From positions 1,230,501 to 1,294,500 of the forward strand of contig JAQGDQ010000008.1 of assembly GCA_030141605.1 (NCBI GenBank): 64,000 nucleotides of DNA, given 5' to 3'. Both the position numbers and the translations under genes were made by a program. Of the stretch, positions 42,901 to 57,400 are shown one piece after another. The DNA comes from Tubiluchus corallicola (lineage: Eukaryota > Priapulida > Priapulimorpha > Priapulimorphida > Tubiluchidae). Under the pieces are notes generated by a model. That model was not told the DNA's origin. It worked only from the letters and a program-made list of their open reading frames with translations, and searched no databases. Position 1 is the first letter of the stretch. Each line of letters starts with the position of its first letter.

Positions 42901-45368
42901 ATGGAAAGGACAATTTCCTTCAACAGAAGCTCCACAGGTGCAAAAGGAAAACAGGTTATTAGATTCTAATTGGGTGTGACGAAAGTCATTAAAAATAAAA
43001 TGTCACTTCATGCCAGTTTAAAAGTGTGAAAAAGTGTACTATAAGAAGTATAGAACACATATAGACAAACCCAGGCATTTTAATAAGAATTCACCCGAAT
43101 TCCAGTGTAGAAGTTGCATGTGATCAACAATATTTTTATATACAATTAGGCTCCTGCAAGTAGGAGTGAGCACACAACGACATGGTCATTTTTATAGAAT
43201 AGTAAGTATATAGGTGACTGTGTTGGACCAAAGCCTGGCTCATTATCAATTTTAATGCTATAGCATGAGATGCTTAATCAGCAGAGCCGTCTTGTGTATG
43301 TTCGGTTGACTATATATCCTCCCTCAAAGAGATAATTATCCATGGGCTTTAAATCATGCAATCACTCATCCATAGCTGAATAGGCTTAACGTTGCTTAAC
43401 TTGAGTTGTTGTTGTTAAGCGCACACAGTAACCACTCGTCTGCTCGCCTGTCATTATGTTCTTATGCTAGACTAATTGAAACTGTTAGAAACAAATATCT
43501 TATAAGGATAATATAGAGCCACACTTGCTGACGTATTTCAAACAGTAGCACTTTATTCATTCAGCTCTGTAATGCTCCACAATGAAATACGCTACACCTC
43601 CCAAAAAAGAAGCCCAACATTTCCTCTTCTGACTGCGCTGCATGAATGAAAGAAGCTGTCTCACTTGACTGTGCCGCGTGGCAGCCTTGCAGCTTCTCTG
43701 GTATGCCGAAGCCACATTGAGCGCATACTTCACTTAAGTTGTTAAACCTCTTCTATCTCCTCCAGGGCAATCACAACACTAAATGAACAGCATGTAAATA
43801 ACGCCTCTATTAGTTCTCAATAGAACTGGGATGAAGTTGAAGACGTGCCGCTAATCCTGGAGGATTTGCAATGATTGGCTATTAAAATGTTACAGGTAGC
43901 GCCTCTGGGGTGCCCTATAAAATCACTAAAATTAGACCAATAGCTACACTAATATGGAGCGGGGAACCCATTTTAAAACTGCGTTAATATTTCTTGTTCA
44001 CTCTGTAATTAAACTTATAGGATAATGTTATAAAAAAGAGTTCCAAAGCTCTCTCTCTCCTCTACTTTCTCTCTCCCGTGTTTTTCTAATCCCCTTCCGT
44101 TCTGTCTTTCACTCTCTTTTTGCCCTCTCCGCTCCACCCTCTTTCCAACTTGCAATTTTCTATAGTAGAAGCAAATCACTGTCTCCCCCCTTCAAGTTCT
44201 AGGACGGAAGTAAGACTCGTCTCCCACACCTCTTTCCAGCTCGCTACCTATAAGTGAAATAGAATTCCATCTGCCTAGCAAAGAGAACCATGTGTGGCTC
44301 ACCTCTCTTTCCAACTCGCTGCTTCCTACAACAGAAGTAGAACTCCACTTCTCCCACCTCTTTCTTAGAACGGAAGCAGAACACAGTTTCTTCCCACCCC
44401 CTCTTTCCAGTTCGCTGCCTCCTACAACGGAAGCAGAACATACCAGCTAACTATGCGCACTTCAACTAAAGCGACAAGATGGGATTTAACAGGCCTACAG
44501 CAAACTAGGAGCAAAAATGTGAAAAATGCAAAATAATGTCTTTTCACTGGGTCACTCGATTTTGTCGGTCGACCGTGAAATAACTGCACAGACGCTGTGC
44601 GGTAACCTACTTACACAGTGGCTTCTGCTTTACAGGAAAAGCGGAAGAAAGAAGCCTCCTAAGAGATGACAGACACACGCGACTTTAGAGACGTGAAAAC
44701 ATCGTTAAGGATATAAAATGTATCCCTAATGAGCATAAAAGTCCATCAAAGCAGCAAGAGTATTCTTCCCAGCCCAGCATTAGAAAGTGCTACATGTCAG
44801 TGTAGCAATAACATCAGCAAGTATGACAACAGTGCGCCCAACCCATTTTCTTAGACACTTTGTAACATAGAATCCAGCAGTCAACGAGATGTTTGTGGCG
44901 TGACCGCAATCTTGCTCATTATTAAGGATAAACAGGCAGATATGTCTTAGTCACAGTCGATATGAATACAGTCGGGTAACATCCTCTCCCACGTCAGATA
45001 TTTCTACGGTATTTTGATCCAGTCAAATGACCAATCGAAGCTTCTTTGATTTTCATCTGCTGGTCATTGACCCAAAAAATTGAAAACCATAATCTGTAGA
45101 AAAAGCCACAGTACTCTCGAACAACTAGGCTGTTTTGTTCCAGATGTTCTAAAACGCTTCACCATATGAAATTAAGCAGTTATAAAAATTAGTACAGTAA
45201 AATCTTTAAAGGTTCTGTGAAACTTTACTTCAGGCGCTTTACTTTTTTTGGAAATGTAAGTTCGCATCAATCCATGTGGTAAAAGAGTAGTCTATTTTAA
45301 TAATGGACAGGATATTACTGACAGTAATTTTTGTATGTAGAGTAATAATGTAGTAATAATTTTTGTAT

Positions 45369-45435
<67 letters not shown>

Positions 45436-48400
45436 AAAGTTGTTATATGAAAATCTGTCAGTAATATTGTCAAGTGTACTGACATTTTTGCATAAATCTA
45501 CCAGGTCTTAAAGTTAAATAGATAACCAAAAACTTTAACCGCTAAAATAATCCTGATTGGTCACAATTTTTCTTTGCCATCTTTTTTTCAGTTAATTAGC
45601 TATTAGGTTAATGACTCATAATATGCAAGCTGACAGGTTTATCACACTGTGCATATCTAATGATTTCAGGGAAAATAATTTGCACATCTCATATTCACAT
45701 ATGGACTTACTATTACCAATGAAGAAATGGAGAAGTGATTACTCAAAGCAGATTCACACAGAAAAATCACAAATAGTTATTGAGAGTAGAAATGATAAAA
45801 CACTGTAACATACTTAATACAATATTACAACAATGTCAAAAAAACACAATAAACACAAAATTATTAATATGGATACAAGAAAAATAGAACTCCATACAAC
45901 AATGGACGATGATTAGGAACAAAAGAACTCCCGAATAAAAAAATAATAATAATGGTCATTTAGCAGGCTGTACCACATTTACATTCTTATTTAATTCTTG
46001 TTTTTATTCCTGTTGGCCTGTTAAACTTAACTAGACGTAGGCTAGACAGTGAAATTGCTGTCACTGGTGTCTAGGTTAAAGGTTAGATGATACGGTGATT
46101 GAACGTATCAAACTACTTCTCAAAATATCCTAAATAAAATCAGTTTTTTGAGGGAAAACAATAATCTTTAATTGGTTTGTCAATGTAACTTCTAATAAAG
46201 TTTTCGGACATAAACGAACTATTACAGACTATTTGAAATTGTAAGTAGTTAGATGTCTCTTTTTAACAGCAATTCTGCGCCTAGGTATCGTGCAAACAAT
46301 TATAAGTTTGATTGTGCAGTGAAGTTGAATGTGCAAAATCATTGTACACTTGCACCTACCAAATGCTTAGCTATGTTCTGCTAGAGTGATTGGGATAAAA
46401 TTATGTAAGTGTACACTCAAATATTTGCTGTACATAAGCCTCTACACAGGGAACCATCTGCCAACGCTAACTTAGACAAAGTGTGTTTTATCAAAATTGT
46501 ATTCGCTAGATTTATTGCAGTTTTATACAATAATACAATCCTGCGGTACTGTTTAATGGGTTACATACAGCAAATATCTGACAATACACTTACGTATAAG
46601 ACTGTCAATCAATCTAGCTGAACAAATTTGATAAGCATTCCACAAAGGCTTATTTGATGTGTAGTACGCAGGTACGCAATCATGTGCGCGCTTACACTGG
46701 TGTACAGTGTGTATGCAATATGCATGCCAAAACCAGGTAACCAAAGCTGAATTAACACCAAGAGATCCGAGTACACTGATAATAACCTCCCATCAATCTC
46801 ATTCGCAAATTAACTATGCATTAAACTGTAGAAAGATGGCTTGCTACCGTTTTTATACTTCTATCAGATAATAATAAACAACAATAAATCACTCTTGTTA
46901 GCATACTTACTACTACACTATTACAATTACCGTGATGGTGAAAATTTGCAAGTTTAACGAGGTGATTTTTCGAAACCGTTACCTTCTTTTTTGGTTTATC
47001 TGGAGCCTCAAGTTCGTCCATAATTTTCTCGGGTCCATCCTCGCTGGGTTCTTCCTGTATGCTGTTCCTGTTCATGGCATTTAACCTTTCCAGATCCTCT
47101 AGATGAGGCTGTAAACAACAACAACTATGACAGCAGAGATAAACAAAAATATGAACAATATTACAACTTTCGAAAAAACTTAGTGAAAACAAATCAATAC
47201 TGTCATTATCAAATTATTTCATTGTTATTAACTGCTAGATAGAATTACTGTGTTATACAGGGTGTTTCAGAAAAAGCAGTGCAGTAGAAAAGTGGTGATA
47301 CACTGAAATATGTTGATCAGATCACAAAGAAACGTACCATCGGTTTCCGTATTATGACCTCTTACTGTAAAGATTATTTGCATAACTCCAATTTTCATAC
47401 CATATAACTTAATTTCTGTACATTCTAATACAAACATATCACCATATCAGTTTGCTTCTAATGCATCTGTTTCTTGTGGAATACTCTGAACAAGAATATG
47501 TAAGTGTACAGACATATTATTAGAATTTATTGTTTAACCAAACCTGAATACAAAAGCACAGAAAAATTAAAGAGATGCAATGTTGCATTTAAACTCTTTT
47601 CACCTTTAAAATGACATCACAAATATCATTGTCGTATTAACATTGAAATATTGCCACAGCTTTCATTATCATCATTTTTATAATTATTTATCAAAAGTTA
47701 AAACATTAATTATTTTTGTATGATTGTTGGTGATTAATCTCAATTTCATTATGCTTGTTTGATTTGTCTGCAGTACTAGACTGATAAAAACATAGTAATA
47801 ATCATGTAATAAATGAAATAGCATTATTGTAATAAATTGCTATACCAGTCTGTTAGGGCGAGTTTTAGGCTTATGTTGCTCAGTTTGCAAAGCCATTATG
47901 TATTGATTAACACAGTAAAAACTAATGCTTAAATGATGGTCAGCTTTACTCACAAAAATTCATGACCCACTGATACTCATTTTTACCACTGATTAATCCA
48001 CAATTTACACAGAACATGTTAACACCAGTGCGCGCCGCACAACAAAATTCATCATATTCAAATGACGCCGCAACCACACACTAGTAGATGCTACTTGCTT
48101 TACCAGCAAGTAACATCTACACCAATACATGCATGCCCATGGGGTATAAATGATGAAAACAGGCTAACTTTAACGATCAACTTCTTGTCAACTTTTTGGG
48201 AAGTGCGTGCAACCCAATCCCTGCGACACGGCTACATCATGATTGATTATTGCATGCCACAGATTTTATAAGCACCAATTCGGGCGTGTAGTAAGAGTTA
48301 ACTTGCGGGCAAAAAAACCGACTGAGGTAATAAAACCCCGTCGAAATGAAGCTCGGTGGAAAATGTGCAGTGCTCAATTAGCCGAGCTAAATAAGTGATA

Positions 48401-51400
48401 AATTAATGCGATCCTGCACACGGCTGGCTGTATGAATTATGTCTGTTGCTTGAATGGAAGTCAATTGAGGATGCATGTGGTTTTTGTAAGGATGTCAGTT
48501 ATGTACAGTAGGCAGGCATAGAAATGACTTCGAAAGTCTTTTAAAAACTCCGGAAGAATCCAAGAACTTTCAGCAAAAGCCTTTTACTTCAGTTCCGTAA
48601 CATTTACTAGAATATTTTGAGGAAATAGTTAACTTTAAATAATATTGAAATAGGCCAATCAGATGACAAGGAAACAGCAATCTGGGGAACGATGTCTTTT
48701 AAAACTCCCTTTTTGGAAGACTGTGGGAAACAGTAGGAATGAAAAATGACAAAAGCTATTGAAGAAAAAGAAATCAGAGAAGCCACTTTGAATAACCAAT
48801 TTGAAGAAATCCATAAGATAAAAACTGTAAACCAAGAAAGTTCTCAAAGGCAATAAGTGGCGAAATTCTTTGAAGCAAAGAAGAATGAAAGTACGTTTTC
48901 AGCCTGTTTCAAAGCCACATTCTCTACTAATTAAAAAAAATCAACTAAGGACACGTAGAATTTTTGTTGTGGAGTTAAAGCATATCACACGACAAGCCTC
49001 TAAGGCAAGCTGTTTAAAAAACTTCTGGACTAAGCAAAGAGAAACCATTAGAAAAAGTGTCTTGGAACAAGCTGTGCAGAAAGAAAAACAAAAGCACGAA
49101 ACCTTTCCTAAGACATCTTAAAACAGACTCATCTGGGCAACATTTTAAAGCAAGGTAAGTAACAAAAGCTTTCAAAATAAGAAACCCGCAAAAGCACTTT
49201 AAGTAACTAACTCAGTGACGCCCTTGAAATAAGGAACTCAGTGACGCCTGTGAAATAAATAACTTAATCGAGCCTTTGAAATAAATAGTTCAACGAAGCC
49301 TATGAAATAACGAAGTCAATGAAGCCCTTGAAATAAATAATGCAGTTAAGCCCCTGAAATAAAGAACTCAATGAATCGTTGAAAGAAAAAGCTCGAAGAG
49401 CCTTGAAATAAATAATTCAATGAACTGTTGTAGTAAACGACTATATATTACATTTGAAATAAAAAACTCCACGAGCCCTTGAAATAATCAATCAACGAAG
49501 CCACTGAAGCAATGAAGCTCTTAAAATAAAAGAAAATCAAGAACGCTTGAAATAAATAACTCAACGAACCGTTGAAGCAGATAACTCAATGAAGCCCTTG
49601 TAAAGCCTGCAAAGTAATTAGCTTAGTTTCACCTGATCCGGTTGTTAAACATGAGCTCTGAGTATAGTACATCTATGACGTTTTCTGATGCAACCAAACA
49701 TGGAAAAATAAAAATTATCCTCACAATTTACATCCAACCATTTACTCTAACTTAGTACACATGTCATTGTTTATGAGGATCCATTGATTGCAGAGATGCA
49801 ATAGAGAAGAATGCAAGACAAGCATAAAAAATAAATTTGCTAGCTTTTACGAGAGAGAAAATTTTCAGCTTAAGAGCTTTAAATTCAAACTGTTCTATCC
49901 CAAACAGCCGGAGAGACACGCAGGTCAAAGCTCCGAGTTTATTCTACTTGTTCTAGTCCAAAGTCACATCTGTTTCACCAACGTCCTGTTCACCATTTCT
50001 GCTTATTGGAGAATGCCACTTCAAGATTGCCATCGCCTACTAAACTGACAGGTGCCAGGAAATGCAACAACCCTCTCAACTGGAATCAGTCTTGAAATAT
50101 TGCTAATTGATAAAGTTGACCACCCACACAGCTGTGGGACGTTGAACTGATGAACCGTATCTTAAGACAAATCTTAAGACAGTTGTAGAATTTGCGAACA
50201 TTCCAGCTAGTTCTAAGGAAGAATTTGAATTGTAGGCAAGCATTTAACAAATTTTTGACAACAAGCCAACAGGCGTACATCTCGAATTCACTTGATCGCA
50301 TTTAAGGTTGTTGCTTGACTCCTGACATTCGAGTTTATTATGGTATATGGGGGGAGGGGGAATAAGTACTGATAATAGCACCCAGTTTAAGTTAAATCTG
50401 TGACTGTCTCAATCTCTTGAGATCATTATGTAAAACAGAAGACGTCATTTCTCTAAGCACAGTCCTCTGGCTAAAGAGAATCTGTGACAAGCAATACATT
50501 GCGTACTGAAAGCGAGAATGTAGTCTGTTGAATGTTGAAAACCTTTTTCAATGCTGTATTTAAAACTAATTTTTATATAAATTTCTCCAAACCAGACCAC
50601 TCTCACTCAGGTTAAGGAGCTACAACAGAAAAGCGGAGATACGATGGCATATCCAAAAAATAGAATTTTTATAACTAATTTGCTAGTGACGTGACAATCT
50701 GTCTAATGTTCTTCTTGAAGCGGATATATAATGACCATGATGGTGGTGATAATGTTGATGATGATGAGGATAATGATGATACTGACAATGACTATGATGG
50801 TGACGACAATTTTAAGTCCGGAGACAACATTCAACAAAGTCAGTGGACCTGTAGAAATCCATTTTTAGCTTAAAATTAAATAAAATTGGATAAATTTATT
50901 AAAAGCATTGAATCATCCTAAGCACAGAAATAAACGTGCCCTAACCAACTTTCTGAACATGGTCCAGTAAAACTGTCACTGTCAAGCTATTTAATTTAGC
51001 CTTCAATAATTATTTGTTTTTTGCATTTTTACAAATATGCACTTCTTTCAAGTGTTTGAAACGAAGCCAGTCTTAGTCATGTGACCTAAGCTTTAGCAGT
51101 ATAAGCCACCTATCTGTAGTAGATTTTCTGTTGCCATGCTGATCATGCTGTTTAGTGATACCTGAATGGCTTTGTTTATTTTGCTATAATTTAACAGTCA
51201 TTAGTCGTACTATCAAGCCAAATAGATAATGTAAATCGCTATCTATCTTAATAATTAGTTAATTATTTAAAATCGTCAAAAATTGCTTCAAGCCTCTGGA
51301 ATCATAAAGTAATAATTTGGGTTTCAGTCTTCTTAAATCTGTTTTTCACTTTGTCTAAATAGTAAATAACCTTTAGCACGTTTTTAAGCACTTTTTGTGA

Positions 51401-54400
51401 TCTGTTAGTTTAATAAATTGCAGGTCTATCGCACAGTTCAATGCTGATTTTAGCCGTTTCTTTGCTTGGACTTGGCGCATCCACAAAAATAATAACAAGG
51501 CATGAGTGTAAGGAAAAAAATTACGTAGAAAGTAAAAACATATTTGCTGGAGCTGTATAACTATGAATATGATATTCAACAGCAGTGAGCTCGATTAGCA
51601 GTTTTATGAATGAATTTTGGAAGAATGTATAACCAATTTTTCGGTAACGGCTACTTTGAGGTTGACTGGTATCCACGATACATTAAGCAAAACAAACTTA
51701 AAAGCCTATATAACCCAAACATAATTTTTTTAAGCAATATTATGATTACACAAAAAATTCATAGTTATTATTAAACAAAAGAGACTTACAAATTAAATAA
51801 CTTACCCTCTTTCTGGCGAATTTCGAACGCGTAACGTGCATTACCATAATGAACGCCATGTTTCGCGTCTTTGGCGCGAGTACACTACGCACGAAATTAT
51901 TTCGAAATTACATTTGATTTTAACACTTTTTATAAATTAAACAGAAACCACTGATTAACGTGGGCCACCGTAAATGCATTCATGCCTGGTGGATTTCTCC
52001 CTTCCTCAAACATTAGCTAGTCATCTTTAATTGTAATTATAATTATATCTTATTCATGTAAATGTACGATTGTATTTTTGGACTGAATAAATAATCTAAT
52101 CTAATTTAAATTTGTGGAGAGGCAATGCGGTACACGATCAGTCCAAATACCGCATTGGTGATTTCGCTCACTCTTAAGAAACCTGACAAATTTTCAAAAA
52201 TTCTGTGTTTCTTCATTTTACAAAAAATTGTTCTTGGCCGTCAGTTTGGCGTTTTGAAAACTTGCTTGACCAGGTGTTTAACTCACGCCAGCATGCAGTA
52301 CGTATAGGTATTGTTTTGCGGTGACTTTTTAACTCATTCACTGAAAAAGAGGTTGTTTGTTAACAAAGCTACTCATTTATTAGCAGTTCTAGCGTCGTTC
52401 AACAAGATCCAGGCTGTTCACAAAACAGCTCAACTGGCACTCGACAATCAGTCAAACATTGAAGTCGTGTTGTGCATCCAGGCATTATTAGAGTCTGGAA
52501 GTAGAAAGTACCGGAAGTGTCTACCAGTATACAATGACAAACTTGAAAAAACTGAGTCTATGATATTGTAATTACCATGAAAAAAATACCTCATTCGTCT
52601 CGCGCAAGAAAAATGGCAGTTCTTCACATTTAATACCGCTAACAATGAAGTGATAAAAAATCAAAAGAAGCAAGTTTTACAGTAAATTCGTGATAAAATA
52701 AATTGAATATTCGTAATGAAAGCAGGGTTTTAAGTTGTAAAAGCTTATATTATAGTGAGGGTTTAGTTTGACTTTAAGAAAATAACAGAAGCGACAACAT
52801 ACGAAATCTGACAGCACCAACTCAACATTAACAGGAACAGATTTCCATAGTATGAGCAGCCTTAACATTTTACGGATGTAAGCATACTATGCGCATTGCA
52901 AGTATTTATGCTACGCAAGCTGAAAACCAGTAGCTCATTTAATATGGTTGGCTATGGCAGGACAGGAATCTAGCTCTTTATAGAAACTAATTTTATAAGA
53001 TGAGACACTGAGGAAGCAGAGGAATCTTAGCCACGTGTGGTGAATGAAACCACACAGAGTGAGTACCAAACCTAAAAGCCAGCCTATCCATTCACTAACC
53101 AAAGTGCTTAACTTCGATCACCAAATACACACCGTGACCACTCAGCTACGAACTCGCCCAAATTATTCACATACTTTTCTATACCTCGTGATTCTTTGGC
53201 TCCAAACATCTTGTCTCGTACTGGAGGAATTCGTGTAAACGAAGAGCAATTAAACTTTAATAACAGAGCTCAACTACGTCTGTCTGACATTGAGGAATTT
53301 TTTCAACTTTTTCCAACAGCTTTTGGGAAAACACTTTGGTAGTCTGTTTGAAACCTGGAACGACCAGAATCAAACAAACATGCCATACGACGGAATAATT
53401 TCTTTGGTGAAATTAAAACATTAATAGAAAATTGGCGTGGAAAATGGCTTCATTTGCAGTTATAAAGGAAAATGGCTTCATTTTTAGTGGCTTGTGAATA
53501 CTCACAAGTTTTAGAATTAGAACTATTTATAGTTACCCCCTACGTTTTACAGTCATTTACAAAGCACATTCTTCTTGAGCGTGGGGTTGAAACGTCTCAG
53601 AGAATTTTTATTGACACTTTCTCCCTACGCAAGGAGAATAGTAAGAAAAACTGGCAAGTGAACAAACGAATGAGTGACTGAACGAACGAATGAATAAATA
53701 AGTGAATGAACAAATTGTGGTCAGATGGATGAATACGTAAAAGACGGACAATTGAGCGAAATATAATAATACATCTGACAGAACCGCTTGCCAAACGCAG
53801 AAAATGCATGTGCTTAAAATATCTCAGCAAACTGATAAAAAAAGACTGTCCTCAATTAGCACCCACAAGAACTATCGGCAGAGGAGGAACACAATTTCTC
53901 CTTGCGTGCCGAACGATACAGGAAAACATTTATCCCGGCAGCATTCACCTTATATAATAGAGTAATATGGATCTGATAAAAAAATTTATAAGGCACAAAC
54001 GTACACTTCTTAACAAACCCACTTTTAAAATTTTATCATCTGTAGAACTTGTCCACGTTTTATTATGTCTTATGGCAGTAGCTTTTTAAAAATGTCAAAA
54101 AACTCTGTATGTAAGTTTATTGTATTTGATTAATAATACTTCACAATGTTTTTTACCTATAGTGGTTCTTTTTCCAACCACATTGTATAATGGTGTATTG
54201 TATACGTACTGCTGGAGCGAAATAAATTGATTTGATTTGTAATTTTTATGTTATGTAGTGTCTAAAAAAATTTATGAAATCTTACGTGGACTATGTCCTT
54301 AAAGATTAAATATACCTGTATGTCTGTCTGTCTGTCTGTCTGTCCGTCCATCAATCCATCCATCTATCTATAAATGAACAATTTTATCTTAATAAAGGTC

Positions 54401-57400
54401 GTGAAAAGATAGTTGAAAGGTGTAAAAACTTGCACACTAAAGTCGCTCCTGTCAGATTCATGTGAACATACCTTAACCCTTGTTTCACGTCAAATGCTAA
54501 ACTTTCAAGTGACTTCAAAATTCGTATAGCTAGCAATTAGCAGCCAGGGACGCACAACACATGGCTTTGAGACATGGCATTAATAACTAACTCAACTTCA
54601 TTCTACTCTTGGTAATAAAATTCGCCCAAGCTTGCCATTTTGTCTGAGTTATGTGCTGAACCAGTGAAGTTTACCAGAAACTCAAATGCTCTACTAGCAG
54701 TCACTCAAACGCATACACAAAAGCCGGAATCTGGGCCATGCATACATTAATCATGCGTCTTGACTATATGGCCTACCAAAACTTGAAATGCATTCACAAA
54801 TCAGCGGCAAAGGTTAGTTAATGCAGATTGTTGCGGAACCGGAACCTAACCCATTATTAAGGATATTAATAATTGATGAGACACTAAATCAACAGATGTT
54901 ACCATCTGATGTATCTAGAAGCAGCTTTCTGGGCGGCATCTGCTTCTTTACTAATCAGATATAAGAATATGTAGCTGAGCTACACAAATAAGTAAATAAA
55001 TAAATAAATAAGCGAAAAAAAAGAATCGATGAACAAGTGAGAATGACTTCACAAATAAGTTAATAGATGACTGAATAAAAAAGAATGAATGAATGAGTAA
55101 ATGACTTTGTACAGAGTAGAAATCAAGTAATTTTTACCCCTGCAGATAAAATATTGCAGCACATCAAGAAGAAGGGCTTTTCAGCTTCTAATTGGATGTC
55201 AGAACTATGTCCTTATTTCAACAGATTGAGATTTTTTTCTAGGTATCCCCTACTAGTTGTCATTAGCTTCATGCAGTAGTAAGTAAAAAAGAATAAATAA
55301 CTCAAAATGAGTAAATGAATAAATAAATAATCGAATACATGAATGAGCGAATGAAAAAATACACAAAGAATAAAAAATGAATGAATTAATGATTAACAAA
55401 TGAATGGAAACTAAATATGACATGTGAACACTATAAACAAATACAGTGAAATGCTCACTCAAACGTGTAATAGAGTATAGCTATTACTGACACGATGGGC
55501 ATCCTGCAGTTTGCAAAGCGTAAAAATCGAATTACCTTTGAATATCGGCGACAACAAATGCATACTGTGAACTGATGACCACAGAACTGTCTAATATCGG
55601 GAGTAGGCGGTATAAATCCCGGTTCAATCTCATTTAGTTCCTTCAAGCTATGTCGACGTCTGATCAGCCTGTTCGTCATTTTGTAGAGAGAAACTTTTAC
55701 AAGAATTCCTCAAGAAATTCTCGAAGTTAAACGTTTACATAAATCACAGGAATGTAGCAGAGAAAGCTTCACCATTGCCCATGCTTGGATGGTGCTTAAA
55801 CAATATGCAAAATTTGAACAAAGCTTGAACAGTCCTGGACCCAAGGAGACTTCTCCAACCATGAATGATCACGACCACACTACTGGACGGCTTCCAACCG
55901 CATCCAAAACGCAGACTGACTCTTCTATTGTGTGAGACAGGCTGTCGGTAGGATTGGTAATGCACTCACTTACAATCTCACCGGGTCACGAACGGAAGCA
56001 AGGAAAATACCAGCATGTACTATCATTGATCGGGATACTTCGAACCGGCCTATGGTCAAAATCTTCTGACCCTACTACCAACTTCAGTAGATGCTACCAG
56101 TAAAAGCTATGCAAACTCAAACTTGGCTTCTCGCGTCACGTGACGATTCTAGATACTCCCCAAACATTTACCCCGCTGCTGAACATTCTCGTTACTATTT
56201 ATTACTACAAAACTTCTACGAAATCCTGGTAAAATTTCCACATGCAGCCACTTTTTTCCAAAGCTTACATTATTAAGACATGTCCATGTCGCAGGTCACG
56301 ACTCACGGTTGACAATTATCGGTGGTCATAGAGAATACTCTAGTTAAATAAACCGCGTAAACTGTTTTTGTGTTGGCAGTATTAAAAAGCGATTCATCTA
56401 GGAATGCGAGGTCGAGCAATCGATACACCGACCGTTACAGTTTCAGGCTTGCCACAGAGATTAAACGCCGGCGAAGTCTTCACTTTGTTTGGCCCCAGAT
56501 ACCAGAGCCAGCGGGAAAAAGTGACCAAAACAACAACACGACGTAACCTGAGAGGCGAAAGTTTGAAGAGAGTAAACAAAATAAAGAGAAGAGACGTTTG
56601 GCTGGCAGTGGGACACAAATTCAACTTTCCTCTTCAGAATGTCTTGCACGGGAGAATCATGCAACATACCCTCTGTCCTTGGTAACCAACTACAAGCAGG
56701 CGTGCAGGTTGAAACTTCAACAACTCTCTGTATTCATTCATCATCTACTCAAGCGAAATCCTTTAACACGCGTGTAAACTACTGTTACATGTACAGATTA
56801 TGCAGAACTTTATAAGAATTTTAGGGGGGTCCGAAGTAGCAGCATTTACTCTGAGCGTTCCTAGACGAAGACTAGCCCCGCGTCGTTTTTTTCATTCGAG
56901 CTTCTTAACTGTGAAATTCTTTACTAAAAAATTATTTCCCTGTATAGTGTGTACTAAAACTGTACAAAGAATGAAGTAACAGGCACTTCTTATCACTAAC
57001 AAGTTCCATTCCTGCTCAACGTTATGCAAGGCATTAGAAACGTTACCATAGAAAAGCCTCATATTCGATAGCTTATACACGTATTTGCTTGAACTGTCTT
57101 TACAGTCTACAGAAACGATCCAACAACGCTACGGAGTCAACCTTTGCAGATAAAATATCAAGAAAAACAGAAGAATGTTAGTTTTACTATTTCACTGATA
57201 TTGCCGACCACAAATAATCACAAAAAACCGACACCTGCTAATGAAATGTATTTAGCATTGTTAATTAACTGTACCTAAGTTATTTAAGTTATTAACACCA
57301 CCTTGATACAGAGACATTAGCTGACACACAGTTGGTCTTTCAATTCCAACTGTACCATACCAGCCCATTTCAATTACAACTGTACCACAGGTATTAATGA

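Larger units (their letters stand above)
35642..46982. other. 11.3-kb intron between exons 3 and 4
   Basis: No coding exon recognised on either strand; open frames are short and without family resemblance. Contains poly-C (35905-35916), an inverted repeat near 37490-37646, a possible LTR (43483-43894), a pyrimidine-rich repeat (44125-44445) and a hairpin element (45306-45471). Long 5' introns often carry muscle enhancers in this kind of gene, but nothing here proves that. Confidence 0.6.

Noticed and set aside
46821-46982. Extension of exon 3 beyond its GTAACG donor
   Set aside because: The frame is open, but the extension is not protein-like, and joining at KPKKK to VTKKKKKKP restores a continuous Lys-rich linker in phase.
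56404-56685. 93-codon plus-strand frame in a GC-richer stretch
   Set aside because: Basic, unfamiliar peptide with competing frames on the other strand; more likely GC-rich promoter or repeat sequence than a gene.
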